Below are positions 1-5,263 of a stretch of 5,298 nucleotides of DNA, one piece after another. A model generated the notes under the pieces. It ran no database searches. It was given only the letters and a program-made list of their open reading frames with translations, and had not been told where the DNA came from. Within the stretch, counting starts at the first letter, position 1; the number at the start of each line of letters is the position of its first letter. The position numbers were made by a program, and so were the translations under genes. This DNA comes from Frankiales bacterium. Lineage in GTDB: Bacteria; Actinomycetota; Actinomycetes; Mycobacteriales; SCTD01. The stretch is taken from positions 1 to 5,298 of the forward strand of contig JAODNF010000469.1 of the NCBI GenBank assembly GCA_025464915.1, in the 5' to 3' direction.

Positions 1-182
1 ACCTGCACCGCGCCCTGAAGGTCGCGGAGGAGCTCGTCACCGGCGAGGTGCTCGTCAACGGCGCCACGAACCTGCGGGTGCAGCGGCCGTTCGGCGGCAT
101 CGGCATCTCCGGCTTCGGCAAGGAAGGCGGCCGGGCCGGCTTCGAGGAGTTCCTGCGCTACAAGTCCGTCGGCATCGCTTAA
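1..182 (+). CDS. Aldehyde dehydrogenase, C-terminal end (partial, 5' end outside window)
   Basis: The reading frame starting at base 3 gives 59 codons ending in TAA at 180-182. The tail carries the aldehyde dehydrogenase C-terminal signature PFGGIGISGFGKEGG, followed by a Phe-Glu-Glu-Phe-Leu...Tyr-Lys-Ser-Val ending. In this superfamily the segment forms the end of the catalytic/oligomerisation region, and the Gly-rich G-x-G-(K/R)-E-G-G motif is highly conserved. The family oxidises aldehydes to carboxylic acids with NAD(P)+ in the cytoplasm. The catalytic Cys and Glu lie upstream and cannot be checked. It sits 19 bp before the mycofactocin-type SDR, on the same strand, so the two are probably co-transcribed. 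In that setting it would oxidise the aldehyde formed from an alcohol by the SDR. The family call is secure; substrate and cofactor preference are not visible. Confidence 0.93.
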   Translation, partial: LHRALKVAEELVTGEVLVNGATNLRVQRPFGGIGISGFGKEGGRAGFEEFLRYKSVGIA

Positions 183-184
183 GC

Positions 185-193
185 AGAAGGAGA
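185..193 (+). promoter_or_regulatory. Strong ribosome binding site for the mycofactocin-type SDR
   Basis: AGAAGGAGA lies upstream of ATG 202, with its AGGAG core (188-192) ending 9 nt before the start codon. It is the best Shine-Dalgarno match in the plus-strand operon. The downstream genes overlap their predecessors and have no comparable site, so they probably depend on ribosomes loaded here or on translational coupling. Confidence 0.8.
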
Positions 194-201
194 TCACAGA
201 C

Positions 202-1035
202 ATGGCTGGACTCGAGGGCAAGGTCGCTTTCATCACCGGTGCCGCGCGCGGACAGGGCAGGGCGGAAGCCGTGCGCCTCGCCGCGGACGGCGCGGACATC
301 CTGGGCATCGACATCTGCGAGGACATCGCGTCGATGGACTACCCCAACGCCACCCTCGCCGAGCTGGAGGAGACCAAGAGCCTGGTCGAGGCGCAGGGAC
401 GCAAGTGCTTCGTCAGCAAGGCCGACACCCGGGACCTGGCCGGGCTGCAGAGGGCCTTCGACGAGGGCCTGTCGTTCCTCGGGCGCGTCGACATCGTGAT
501 CGCCAACGCCGGCATCGTGCGGCTCTCAGACGCCGACCCCGCCGACGACGTCGCCGTCTGGCGCGACATCGTCGACGTCAACCTCACCGGCACCTGGAAC
601 ACCGTCAACGTCGCCCTGCCGACCCTGCGCTCGCAGGGCACGGGCGGTGTCATCGTCATCACCAGCAGCAGCGCGGGTCTGCGGGCCACCCCCATGCTCC
701 GGACCGGAGCCGTGGCCTACACGTCGACGAAGACGGCTCTGGTCGGGCTCATGAAGCAGCTCGCGGGGGCGCTGGCTCCGGAGAGCATCCGGGTCAACAC
801 CGTCCACCCGACCGGCGTCGCCACGGGCATGACCATGAACGCCGCGATGGGCAAGCTCTTCGAAGCTGCTGCTCGCGGCGAGGAGCCGGGCATGGCGACC
901 ATGCAGAACGCCCTGCCCATCGAGATCCTCCAGCCCGAGGACATCGCCAACGCCGTCGCCTTCCTGGTGTCGGACCAGGCGGCGTACATCACCGGCACCG
1001 CCCTTCCGGTCGACGCCGGGTTCTGCATCCGATGA
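202..1035 (+). CDS. Mycofactocin-coupled SDR family oxidoreductase (carveol dehydrogenase-like)
   Basis: A 277-residue short-chain dehydrogenase/reductase, somewhat longer than the usual ~250. The Rossmann glycine motif TGAARGQG is at residues 12-19, Asp37 ends beta-2 (NAD rather than NADP preference), NAG is at 102-104, the structural Asn is 127, the catalytic Ser lies within 155-157, and Tyr173 and Lys177 form YxxxK. The GAARGQGR motif and the IDIC segment with an extra stretch after beta-2 (about residues 38-67) are typical of the mycofactocin-associated SDR subfamily. Those enzymes hold NAD tightly and are thought to pass electrons to the peptide-derived cofactor mycofactocin. The likely reaction is oxidation of a secondary or primary alcohol. 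The ATG is preceded by AGAAGGAGA (185-193), a strong ribosome binding site at good spacing. The stop overlaps the P450 start (ATGA at 1032-1035). No mycofactocin maturation genes are in the window, so the link rests on subfamily resemblance. Confidence 0.92.
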   Translation: MAGLEGKVAFITGAARGQGRAEAVRLAADGADILGIDICEDIASMDYPNATLAELEETKSLVEAQGRKCFVSKADTRDLAGLQRAFDEGLSFLGRVDIVIANAGIVRLSDADPADDVAVWRDIVDVNLTGTWNTVNVALPTLRSQGTGGVIVITSSSAGLRATPMLRTGAVAYTSTKTALVGLMKQLAGALAPESIRVNTVHPTGVATGMTMNAAMGKLFEAAARGEEPGMATMQNALPIEILQPEDIANAVAFLVSDQAAYITGTALPVDAGFCIR

Positions 1036-2240
1036 CCACGGCTCCCACCTGCCCGGTCAGCAAGGACTTCCGCTTCATCGGCACCGGCGCCTTTCCCGCC
1101 GGGTTCAAGCGGTACGACGAGCTGCAGGAACAAGGACCGCTGCTGCGCGTCGACGAGCCGGACGGCAGCTACTGGGTCGTGCTCGACCGCGAGCTCGCCG
1201 TGCAGTCGCTGCAGGACACCGAGACGTTCTCCAGTGCCGCCATCACCCCCCTCGACCCGAACCCCGCCGTCCGGATGATCCCCGTCCAGCTGGACCCGCC
1301 GGAGCACGGCAAGTGGCGAAGCCTGCTGGCCAGCTACTTCGCGCCGCGCCGGATGCCCTACCTCGAGGGCAAGATCCGCGAGCGCTGCACCGAGCTGCTC
1401 GACGACATCGTCGACCGCGGCAGCTGCGACTTCCTGCAGGACTTCGCCATGAAGTTCCCGACCACCATCTTCCTGGAGGTCGTGGGGCTGCCCGTGGAGG
1501 AGATGCCCCAGTTCCAGCAGTGGCTCGCCGCCATGGTGCACCCGGACGACGAGGGCAACCTCGACCGCGACGCCCTCATCACAACGATGTTCACCGTCAT
1601 GGGGCGGTTGCAGGAGGTCGTCGCCGAGCGCCGGGCCAATCCGGACCCCGAGGCGCAGGACATCATCAGCCACGCAGCCACCTGGGTGGTCGACGGAGAG
1701 CCGGCCAAGGACGACGACATCCTGTCCTGCCTGCTGCTGCTGTTCCTCGCAGGCCTCGACACGGTCGCGAACGAGCTGACCTACGCCATGCTGCACCTCT
1801 GCACTCATCCCGAGGACCGGTCGAGGATCGCCAGAGACCCGAGCCTCGCGCCCGCTGCGGTGGAGGAGCTGCTGCGCGCGTTCTCCATCCCGGAGGTCGC
1901 CCGCAAGGTCACGCGTGACACCGAGCTGGCCGGCCAGCACATCGCCGCCGGCGACATGGTCCTGTTCCCGCTCATGGCCATGAACCGCGACAGCAAGCAC
2001 GTCGAGTGCGCGCGCGAGGTCGTCCTCGACCGCGCGGACCCGCCGGTGCACTACGCCTTCGGTGCCGGCCCGCACCGCTGCGTGGGCTCCCACCTCGCCC
2101 GCACCGAGATGACGGTGTTTCTGCAGATGTGGCACGAGCGGGTGCCGGACTACTGGCTCGACACCGATCAGCCGCTGCGCGAGCACTGGGGCTCCATCCA
2201 CGGCATGAAGACCCTTCCCCTGCGGTGGGCCCCGCGGTGA
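1032..2240 (+). CDS. Cytochrome P450, soluble class I (P450cam-like bacterial type)
   Basis: A 402-residue P450, normal length for soluble bacterial enzymes, with no N-terminal membrane anchor. Landmarks in order: C-helix H92-x3-R96 within LDPPEHGKWR; I-helix AGLDT at 240-244 with the acid/Thr pair for oxygen activation; K-helix ELLR at 279-282 (ExxR); and the haem loop FGAGPHRCVG at 343-352 with Cys350 as the iron ligand. All key residues are present. It would insert one oxygen atom into a hydrophobic substrate using electrons from a ferredoxin, and the gene for such a ferredoxin follows directly. The ATG start overlaps the stop of the preceding SDR by 4 bp. The frame stays open upstream of it, but that region is the SDR in another frame. 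The N-terminus and FAxxFPTxIFLxxxGLP region (about 138-154) resemble the CYP101-like group of alicyclic hydroxylases. That is an impression by eye, and the CYP family and substrate are not determined. Confidence 0.95.
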   Translation: MTTAPTCPVSKDFRFIGTGAFPAGFKRYDELQEQGPLLRVDEPDGSYWVVLDRELAVQSLQDTETFSSAAITPLDPNPAVRMIPVQLDPPEHGKWRSLLASYFAPRRMPYLEGKIRERCTELLDDIVDRGSCDFLQDFAMKFPTTIFLEVVGLPVEEMPQFQQWLAAMVHPDDEGNLDRDALITTMFTVMGRLQEVVAERRANPDPEAQDIISHAATWVVDGEPAKDDDILSCLLLLFLAGLDTVANELTYAMLHLCTHPEDRSRIARDPSLAPAAVEELLRAFSIPEVARKVTRDTELAGQHIAAGDMVLFPLMAMNRDSKHVECAREVVLDRADPPVHYAFGAGPHRCVGSHLARTEMTVFLQMWHERVPDYWLDTDQPLREHWGSIHGMKTLPLRWAPR

Positions 2241-2434
2241 GGGTTGTCGTCGACAGAGCCAAGTGCACGGGACACGCTCGCTGCCACGCCGTGTCGGCAG
2301 AGCTCTTCCCCCTTGATGACGACGGCTTCGTCGACCTGGGGCCGGACGGCGCCGCCGTCACGATGGATGCGCAGGAGACCGCGAGAAGAGGCGTGAAGGC
2401 CTGTCCAGAACGGGCCCTCGGCCTGACCGCGTGA
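2237..2434 (+). CDS. Small P450-partner ferredoxin, 3Fe-4S type
   Basis: A 65-residue acidic protein. Using the GTG at 2237, which overlaps the P450 stop (GTGA), it begins MRVVVDRAKCTGHARC. The cluster ligands are C10-x2-H13-x2-C16 and C56-P57, the pattern of single-cluster ferredoxins encoded beside actinobacterial P450s. The usual fourth-cysteine position is His13, so a 3Fe-4S cluster is expected rather than 4Fe-4S. Both N-terminal (VVVDRAKC) and C-terminal (RRGVKACPERAL) segments fit the family, and the length is typical (about 62-70 residues). Its role is electron transfer from an NAD(P)H-dependent ferredoxin reductase to the neighbouring P450. No reductase gene lies in this window, so it must come from upstream or elsewhere in the genome. 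The open frame continues upstream, but that part is out-of-frame P450 sequence, so the GTG at 2237 is clearly best. Confidence 0.93.
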   Translation: MRVVVDRAKCTGHARCHAVSAELFPLDDDGFVDLGPDGAAVTMDAQETARRGVKACPERALGLTA

Positions 2435-3582
2435 GCGCTGTCGGGACGGTCGCGAAGGTCGGCTGGGCCCTCTCGCCGTGGGCGCCCGCCCCGGCGCCAC
2501 GCAGCGCCGCCGCTGTCGACGCCGCGTGGTTGGAGAAGCAGCTCGGCGGGAGCACGCCCGGAGCGGCGCTCCTCGGCCTCGATGAGCTCGGCGGCCACGC
2601 GGGAACGACGGACCGGCGACGCGTCAGGCTGCACTGGAACACCGCGGGTGAGGCCGGCCAGCTTCCTGAGCACCTGTTCCTGAAGGGCACCGCGCCGTCC
2701 GCCAAGAACCGGACCATGGTGTCCGCGCTCGACATGGCCGTGAACGAGGTGCTCTTCTTCGAACGGGTCCGGCCGGCACTCGGGGACCTGGCACCCGTGG
2801 TTCACGCTGCGCACGCGGGCAAGGGCGCCCGGCACCTGCTCGTCATGGACGACCTCGTCGCGCAGGGGGCAACCCCCTACTCGGCCGCAGACGACTGCTC
2901 TGTCGAGCACGCCCGCGCCATGATGGCGACCCTGGCAGAGCTGCACGCCACCTTCCAGGACAGCCCGCGCTTCAGCACGGACCTCGCCTTCGTGCGCCCG
3001 ATGACCTCGCGTCCTGGCGCTGCTGCTCTGCGCCTCACCATGCGTCGGGTCCGCTCGTGGTTCCTGCGCGAGCCGGACAAGCGTCCGTTGCCGCCCGCGG
3101 CCACGCGGATGCTGGAGCTGCTGCAGGCTCACGATCGGGCTCTCTACGCAAGCTGGGAGCACGGCCCGTTGACCCTCCTGCACGGGGACTCGCACCTGGG
3201 CAACACCTACCGGACAGCCGACGGCCGAGCAGGGCTGCTGGACTGGCAGGTCGTCTGGCGCGGCCGCGGCATCCGTGAAGTCGCCTACTTCCTCGGCACG
3301 GGCGTTCCTATCGAGCTGCGGCGAGGTCACGAGCACGAGCTGATCGAGCTCTACCTCGACGGGCTCGGCAAGCACGGTGCGCCGCACATCCCGACGGTGG
3401 AGCAAGCTTGGGCCGACTACCGCTTCTTCCTCTTCGACGCATGGGACTCCGCCAGCATCTGCCAGATGTGGCCGGGCCTCCAGACGCCTGAGAACGTGGC
3501 CCGGAGCTGCGAGCGCGTCAACGCAGCGGTCGAGGACCTCGAGGTCGACGCAGCCGTCCGGCAGGTCGTGGCCCGGCTCTGA
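2431..3582 (+). CDS. Phosphotransferase of APH / ecdysteroid-kinase-like fold, unknown small-molecule substrate
   Basis: A 383-residue kinase-fold protein starting at GTG 2431, overlapping the ferredoxin stop by 4 bp. Visible kinase landmarks: Lys85 in LFLKG as the likely ATP-anchoring lysine, Glu106 in NEVLFF as its probable partner, a hinge VMDDL at 138-142, the catalytic loop LLHGDSHLGN at 249-258 (Asp253 base, Asn258 metal ligand), and DWQ at 271-273 (Asp271, equivalent of DFG). The HGDxHxxN...LLDWQ...AYFL layout matches the APH/CHK-like (ecdysteroid kinase-like) superfamily, which phosphorylates hydroxyl groups of small molecules with ATP; these are not protein kinases. Members of the wider superfamily phosphorylate aminoglycosides, choline, steroids and hydroxyacyl-CoAs. 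Its place after P450 and ferredoxin suggests the substrate is a hydroxylated pathway intermediate; antibiotic resistance is a less likely alternative. No signal peptide or membrane span was seen. The catalytic set looks complete. Confidence 0.85.
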   Translation: MSAVGTVAKVGWALSPWAPAPAPRSAAAVDAAWLEKQLGGSTPGAALLGLDELGGHAGTTDRRRVRLHWNTAGEAGQLPEHLFLKGTAPSAKNRTMVSALDMAVNEVLFFERVRPALGDLAPVVHAAHAGKGARHLLVMDDLVAQGATPYSAADDCSVEHARAMMATLAELHATFQDSPRFSTDLAFVRPMTSRPGAAALRLTMRRVRSWFLREPDKRPLPPAATRMLELLQAHDRALYASWEHGPLTLLHGDSHLGNTYRTADGRAGLLDWQVVWRGRGIREVAYFLGTGVPIELRRGHEHELIELYLDGLGKHGAPHIPTVEQAWADYRFFLFDAWDSASICQMWPGLQTPENVARSCERVNAAVEDLEVDAAVRQVVARL

Positions 3583-3583
3583 C

Positions 3584-3709
3584 TCACGCCAGCGTCCAGC
3601 CACCGTCGAGGACGAGAGCCTGCCCGGTCACGTACGACGCCGCTTCGGAAGCGAGGACGAGCAGTGGACCGTCCAGCTCGTCCTCTCGACCACTCCGCTC
3701 CGTGAGGGC
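3584..3709 (-). pseudogene. Remnant of a second SDR gene: C-terminal 41 codons only
   Basis: Reading the minus strand from 3709 to the TGA at 3586-3584 gives 41 codons with no usable start codon. From its sixth residue it aligns without gaps to the end of the SDR at 5030-4284: RSGREDELDGPLL, then LAS, SYVTGQ and DGGWTLA are shared, with 5 differences in 37 residues, and both end in TGA. At nucleotide level about 21 of 108 aligned bases differ, many of them silent. The homology stops close to the TetR stop codon (TAA 3712-3710), which lies directly upstream in the same frame. The first ~200 codons of an SDR, with cofactor site and catalytic Tyr/Lys, are missing. I read this as the tail of a diverged paralogue left after a deletion. 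It fills the whole gap between the convergent TetR and kinase genes. Confidence 0.85.
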
Positions 3710-4291
3710 TTACGGTGGCGGCGACAGGGTGAGGGCCCGGCACACGAACGACCACAGGACCGGTATGCCGTTCTCGCTGTCCATCGGCGTCCCGGACTGT
3801 GCCTGCAGCAGCACGGTGCGGGTGAGCAGCAGGACCAGAGCCGCGTCCGATCGTGGCTGGACATGCGGGTGACCACTGGACCGCAGCCGGTCCAGCGCCT
3901 CGATGAGCGGTTCGAGCAGCAGGCCCACAGCGTGCAGGAAGCCCTCCGGATGCGCTCGCCGCACCTCCTGCCAGTCCATGGCAAAGGCCGCTTCCACGGC
4001 AGCCCGACCAGGGTCCGCAGCGGGCACCAGCATCAGGTGCAGCCACGCCTTCAGCGCCAGCAGCGGGTCCGGGCACGCTGTCAGGACCTCGCGGCTGCGC
4101 TGAGCCAGCGCCGCGTAGTGCTGCTCCATGAGCTCCCGAAGCAGGTCTTCCTTGTCCTCGAAGTGCCGGTAGAAGGCCCGAGTCGACAGATGGGACTCGG
4201 ACAGCACCGTCTTGATCTTGAACCCGTTGGGACCGGATCGCTCCAAGATCGCCCGTGCCGAGACGAGCAGTCGCTCCCGCTCGTCAGGCAA
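3710..4291 (-). CDS. TetR-family transcriptional regulator
   Basis: A 193-residue protein, typical TetR length. The N-terminal DNA-binding domain is clear: helix 1 around residues 5-19 (ERLLVSARAILERSG), then a helix-turn-helix at about 24-44 ending STRAFYRHFEDKEDLL, the hallmark recognition helix plus helix 4. Residues 60-193 are the variable all-helical ligand-binding and dimerisation domain, so the effector cannot be read. The start chosen is TTG at 4291-4289, which overlaps the last 8 bases of the upstream SDR gene; there is no nearby in-frame ATG or GTG and only a weak GGCGG upstream. TetR proteins are usually repressors released by a small ligand. Co-transcription with the SDR suggests local control, perhaps of the divergent promoter region near 5150 and/or the facing P450 operon. 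The gene ends in TAA, immediately followed in frame by an SDR tail fragment, so its own 3' end may have been shaped by a deletion. Confidence 0.9.
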   Translation of the reverse strand: MPDERERLLVSARAILERSGPNGFKIKTVLSESHLSTRAFYRHFEDKEDLLRELMEQHYAALAQRSREVLTACPDPLLALKAWLHLMLVPAADPGRAAVEAAFAMDWQEVRRAHPEGFLHAVGLLLEPLIEALDRLRSSGHPHVQPRSDAALVLLLTRTVLLQAQSGTPMDSENGIPVLWSFVCRALTLSPPP

Positions 4292-5030
4292 GAGTCCAAC
4301 CGCCGTCGACGACGAGGACCTGCCCCGTGACGTAGGACGAAGCGTCCGAGGCGAGGAAGAGCAGTGGTCCGTCGAGCTCGTCCTCGCGGCCCGACCTGCC
4401 CAGCGGGGTGCGCCGTGCGACGAAGAGCTCGCCCTTGTCGCCCTCGAGGAACGCGCCCGTTCCTTCCGAGGGGAAGAACCCCGGGGCGATGGCGTTGACC
4501 CGCACCCCCGCCGGACCCCACTGGCAGGCGAGATCCCGCGTCAGGTGCGCGAGCGCTGCCTTTGACGCCGAGTAGGCGGCATTCGGGAGCGGCCACGCAG
4601 TGACCTCGCCGTAGATGGACGTGATGTTGATGATCGAGCCGCTCCCCGCGGACACCATCGCCCCACCGACGCGCTGCGCAAGGGCGTACGCGCCGACGAG
4701 GTTGACCTCGAGCACCCGACGGAAGTCGTCAAGGTTCTCCTCGAGCGCCGGCACGGGGTCGCCGTACCCAGCGTTGTTCACCAGCACGTCGATGCGGCCG
4801 TGCTGTTCCAGCACCTGCGCGACGACCGCCGCTGGCGGTCCTGAGACGTCGAAGGCGATCCCCGCGAAACCAGGCAGCTCTTGCTCGAGCTCGCGCAGCC
4901 GGTCTTCGCGCCGGGCGAGCCCGACCACGATCGCACCCGCCGCGTGCAAGGTGCGGCAGAAGCGACGCCCGAGGCCGGAGGAGGCACCCGTCACGACCGC
5001 GACCCGACGGTCGACGCTGAAGGGGCTCAT
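4284..5030 (-). CDS. Classical short-chain dehydrogenase/reductase, NADP(H)-type
   Basis: A 248-residue SDR of standard length. The Rossmann motif TGASSGLG is at residues 14-21, Arg40-Arg41 follow beta-2 (favours NADP(H)), NNAG is at 85-88, the structural Asn is 110, Ser138 lies in INITSIYG, and Tyr153 and Lys157 form YSASK. APGFFPSEGTGAF (182-194) is the substrate loop and DGGWTLA the C-terminus. All catalytic residues are present. The likely reaction is reversible carbonyl/alcohol conversion or beta-ketoacyl-type reduction; the substrate is unknown. ATG 5030-5028 is preceded by GAGG (5041-5038 on the minus strand) at 7 nt spacing. The 3' end overlaps the TetR gene by 8 bp, so they form an operon. 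It differs clearly from the plus-strand SDR, which is NAD-type, and its C-terminus is the paralogue of the fragment at 3584-3709. Confidence 0.93.
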   Translation of the reverse strand: MSPFSVDRRVAVVTGASSGLGRRFCRTLHAAGAIVVGLARREDRLRELEQELPGFAGIAFDVSGPPAAVVAQVLEQHGRIDVLVNNAGYGDPVPALEENLDDFRRVLEVNLVGAYALAQRVGGAMVSAGSGSIINITSIYGEVTAWPLPNAAYSASKAALAHLTRDLACQWGPAGVRVNAIAPGFFPSEGTGAFLEGDKGELFVARRTPLGRSGREDELDGPLLFLASDASSYVTGQVLVVDGGWTLA

Positions 5031-5140
5031 GGAATGACCTCGGCATGGGCGGCACGCACTCGCTCAGGCACGGCTGGATGGCCGACCCCGAGCACGAGGT
5101 TCTGCTTCCCGACCACGTGCACCTCCAACAGCGCAATCAT
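5027..5140 (-). CDS. Possible 37-codon small ORF coupled to the SDR (unrecognised)
   Basis: On the minus strand an ATG at 5140-5138 opens 37 codons, beginning MIALLEVHVVGKQNLVLGVG and ending AAHAEVIP. Its TGA (5029-5027) overlaps the SDR ATG as ATGA, the same junction type used three times on the other strand. About three quarters of its codons end in G or C, compatible with coding but below the neighbours. AGGTGG touches the ATG directly, too close for a normal ribosome binding site, so it would need leaderless or non-standard initiation. The frame remains open upstream of the ATG, so it could be the tail of a decayed longer gene. I do not recognise the peptide. Alternatives are chance or 5' leader sequence. 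Low confidence. Confidence 0.3.
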   Translation of the reverse strand: MIALLEVHVVGKQNLVLGVGHPAVPERVRAAHAEVIP

Positions 5141-5160
5141 CCACCTGTTTCGACAGTATC
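5141..5160 (-). promoter_or_regulatory. Possible promoter -10 with overlapping inverted repeat (candidate TetR operator)
   Basis: On the minus strand TACTGT (5158-5153) fits the actinobacterial -10 pattern TAnnnT and lies 12 nt before the ATG of the small ORF and about 120 nt before the SDR. CTGT-TTCG-ACAG (5145-5156) is a perfect 4-bp-arm inverted repeat over the same bases, where a repressor could block the promoter. No convincing -35 was seen at 16-18 bp. The arms are short and could be chance. Confidence 0.22.
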
Positions 5161-5252
5161 GCTGCACCGGGCCGCAAAGCGAAAACGTCGTTCTCCGAGG
5201 AGCCGGAGGTGATCGCGCGGCAGTGACGAAAGTTGCAGAGCCGTCTCATCCC

Positions 5253-5258
5253 AAGGAG
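5253..5258 (+). promoter_or_regulatory. Ribosome binding site for the gene starting at 5264
   Basis: AAGGAG followed by TCCCC and then GTG at 5264, a 5-nt spacing. This favours 5264 as start over the upstream GTG at 5223 in another frame, whose closest Shine-Dalgarno-like sequence (GGAGGTGATC, 5205-5214) has its GGAGG core 13 nt away. Confidence 0.6.
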
Positions 5259-5263
5259 TCCCC

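Noticed and set aside
405..1031. Long upstream extension of the P450 frame
   Set aside because: The frame is open by GC-rich chance across the SDR gene; the extension is Arg/His/Gly-rich, resembles no domain, and the P450 family starts match ATG 1032.
717..2201. 494-codon minus-strand open frame opposite the SDR and P450
   Set aside because: Shadow of the coding strand in high-GC DNA; composition is rich in Val/Arg/His/Gly/Glu with no motif, while the plus strand holds full catalytic motif sets.
2431..3582. Aminoglycoside resistance gene
   Set aside because: Only the shared kinase fold supports it; the context is a catabolic P450 operon and the HGDSHLGN...DWQ layout fits ecdysteroid-kinase-like enzymes better.
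1972..3603. 543-codon minus-strand open frame opposite P450, ferredoxin and kinase
   Set aside because: Antisense shadow with low-complexity composition and no recognisable domain; the plus-strand kinase and ferredoxin motifs are unambiguous.
3583..3709. Bidirectional terminator between the convergent operons
   Set aside because: No stable stem with T-tract was seen by eye; the stretch is explained by SDR remnant coding sequence.
3377..4330. 317-codon plus-strand open frame running through the kinase end, SDR remnant and TetR
   Set aside because: Antisense/out-of-frame to three well-supported minus- and plus-strand features; Arg/Ser/Gln-rich with no motif.
5209..5226. Five-codon ORF (GTG ATC GCG CGG CAG TGA) as a leader peptide
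   Set aside because: Very short, no attenuator hairpin or repeated regulatory codons nearby; expected by chance.
5064..5249. 61-codon minus-strand open frame in the divergent intergenic region
   Set aside because: Its second half has poor third-position bias and overlaps the better-placed 37-codon ORF; no ribosome binding site or recognisable sequence.
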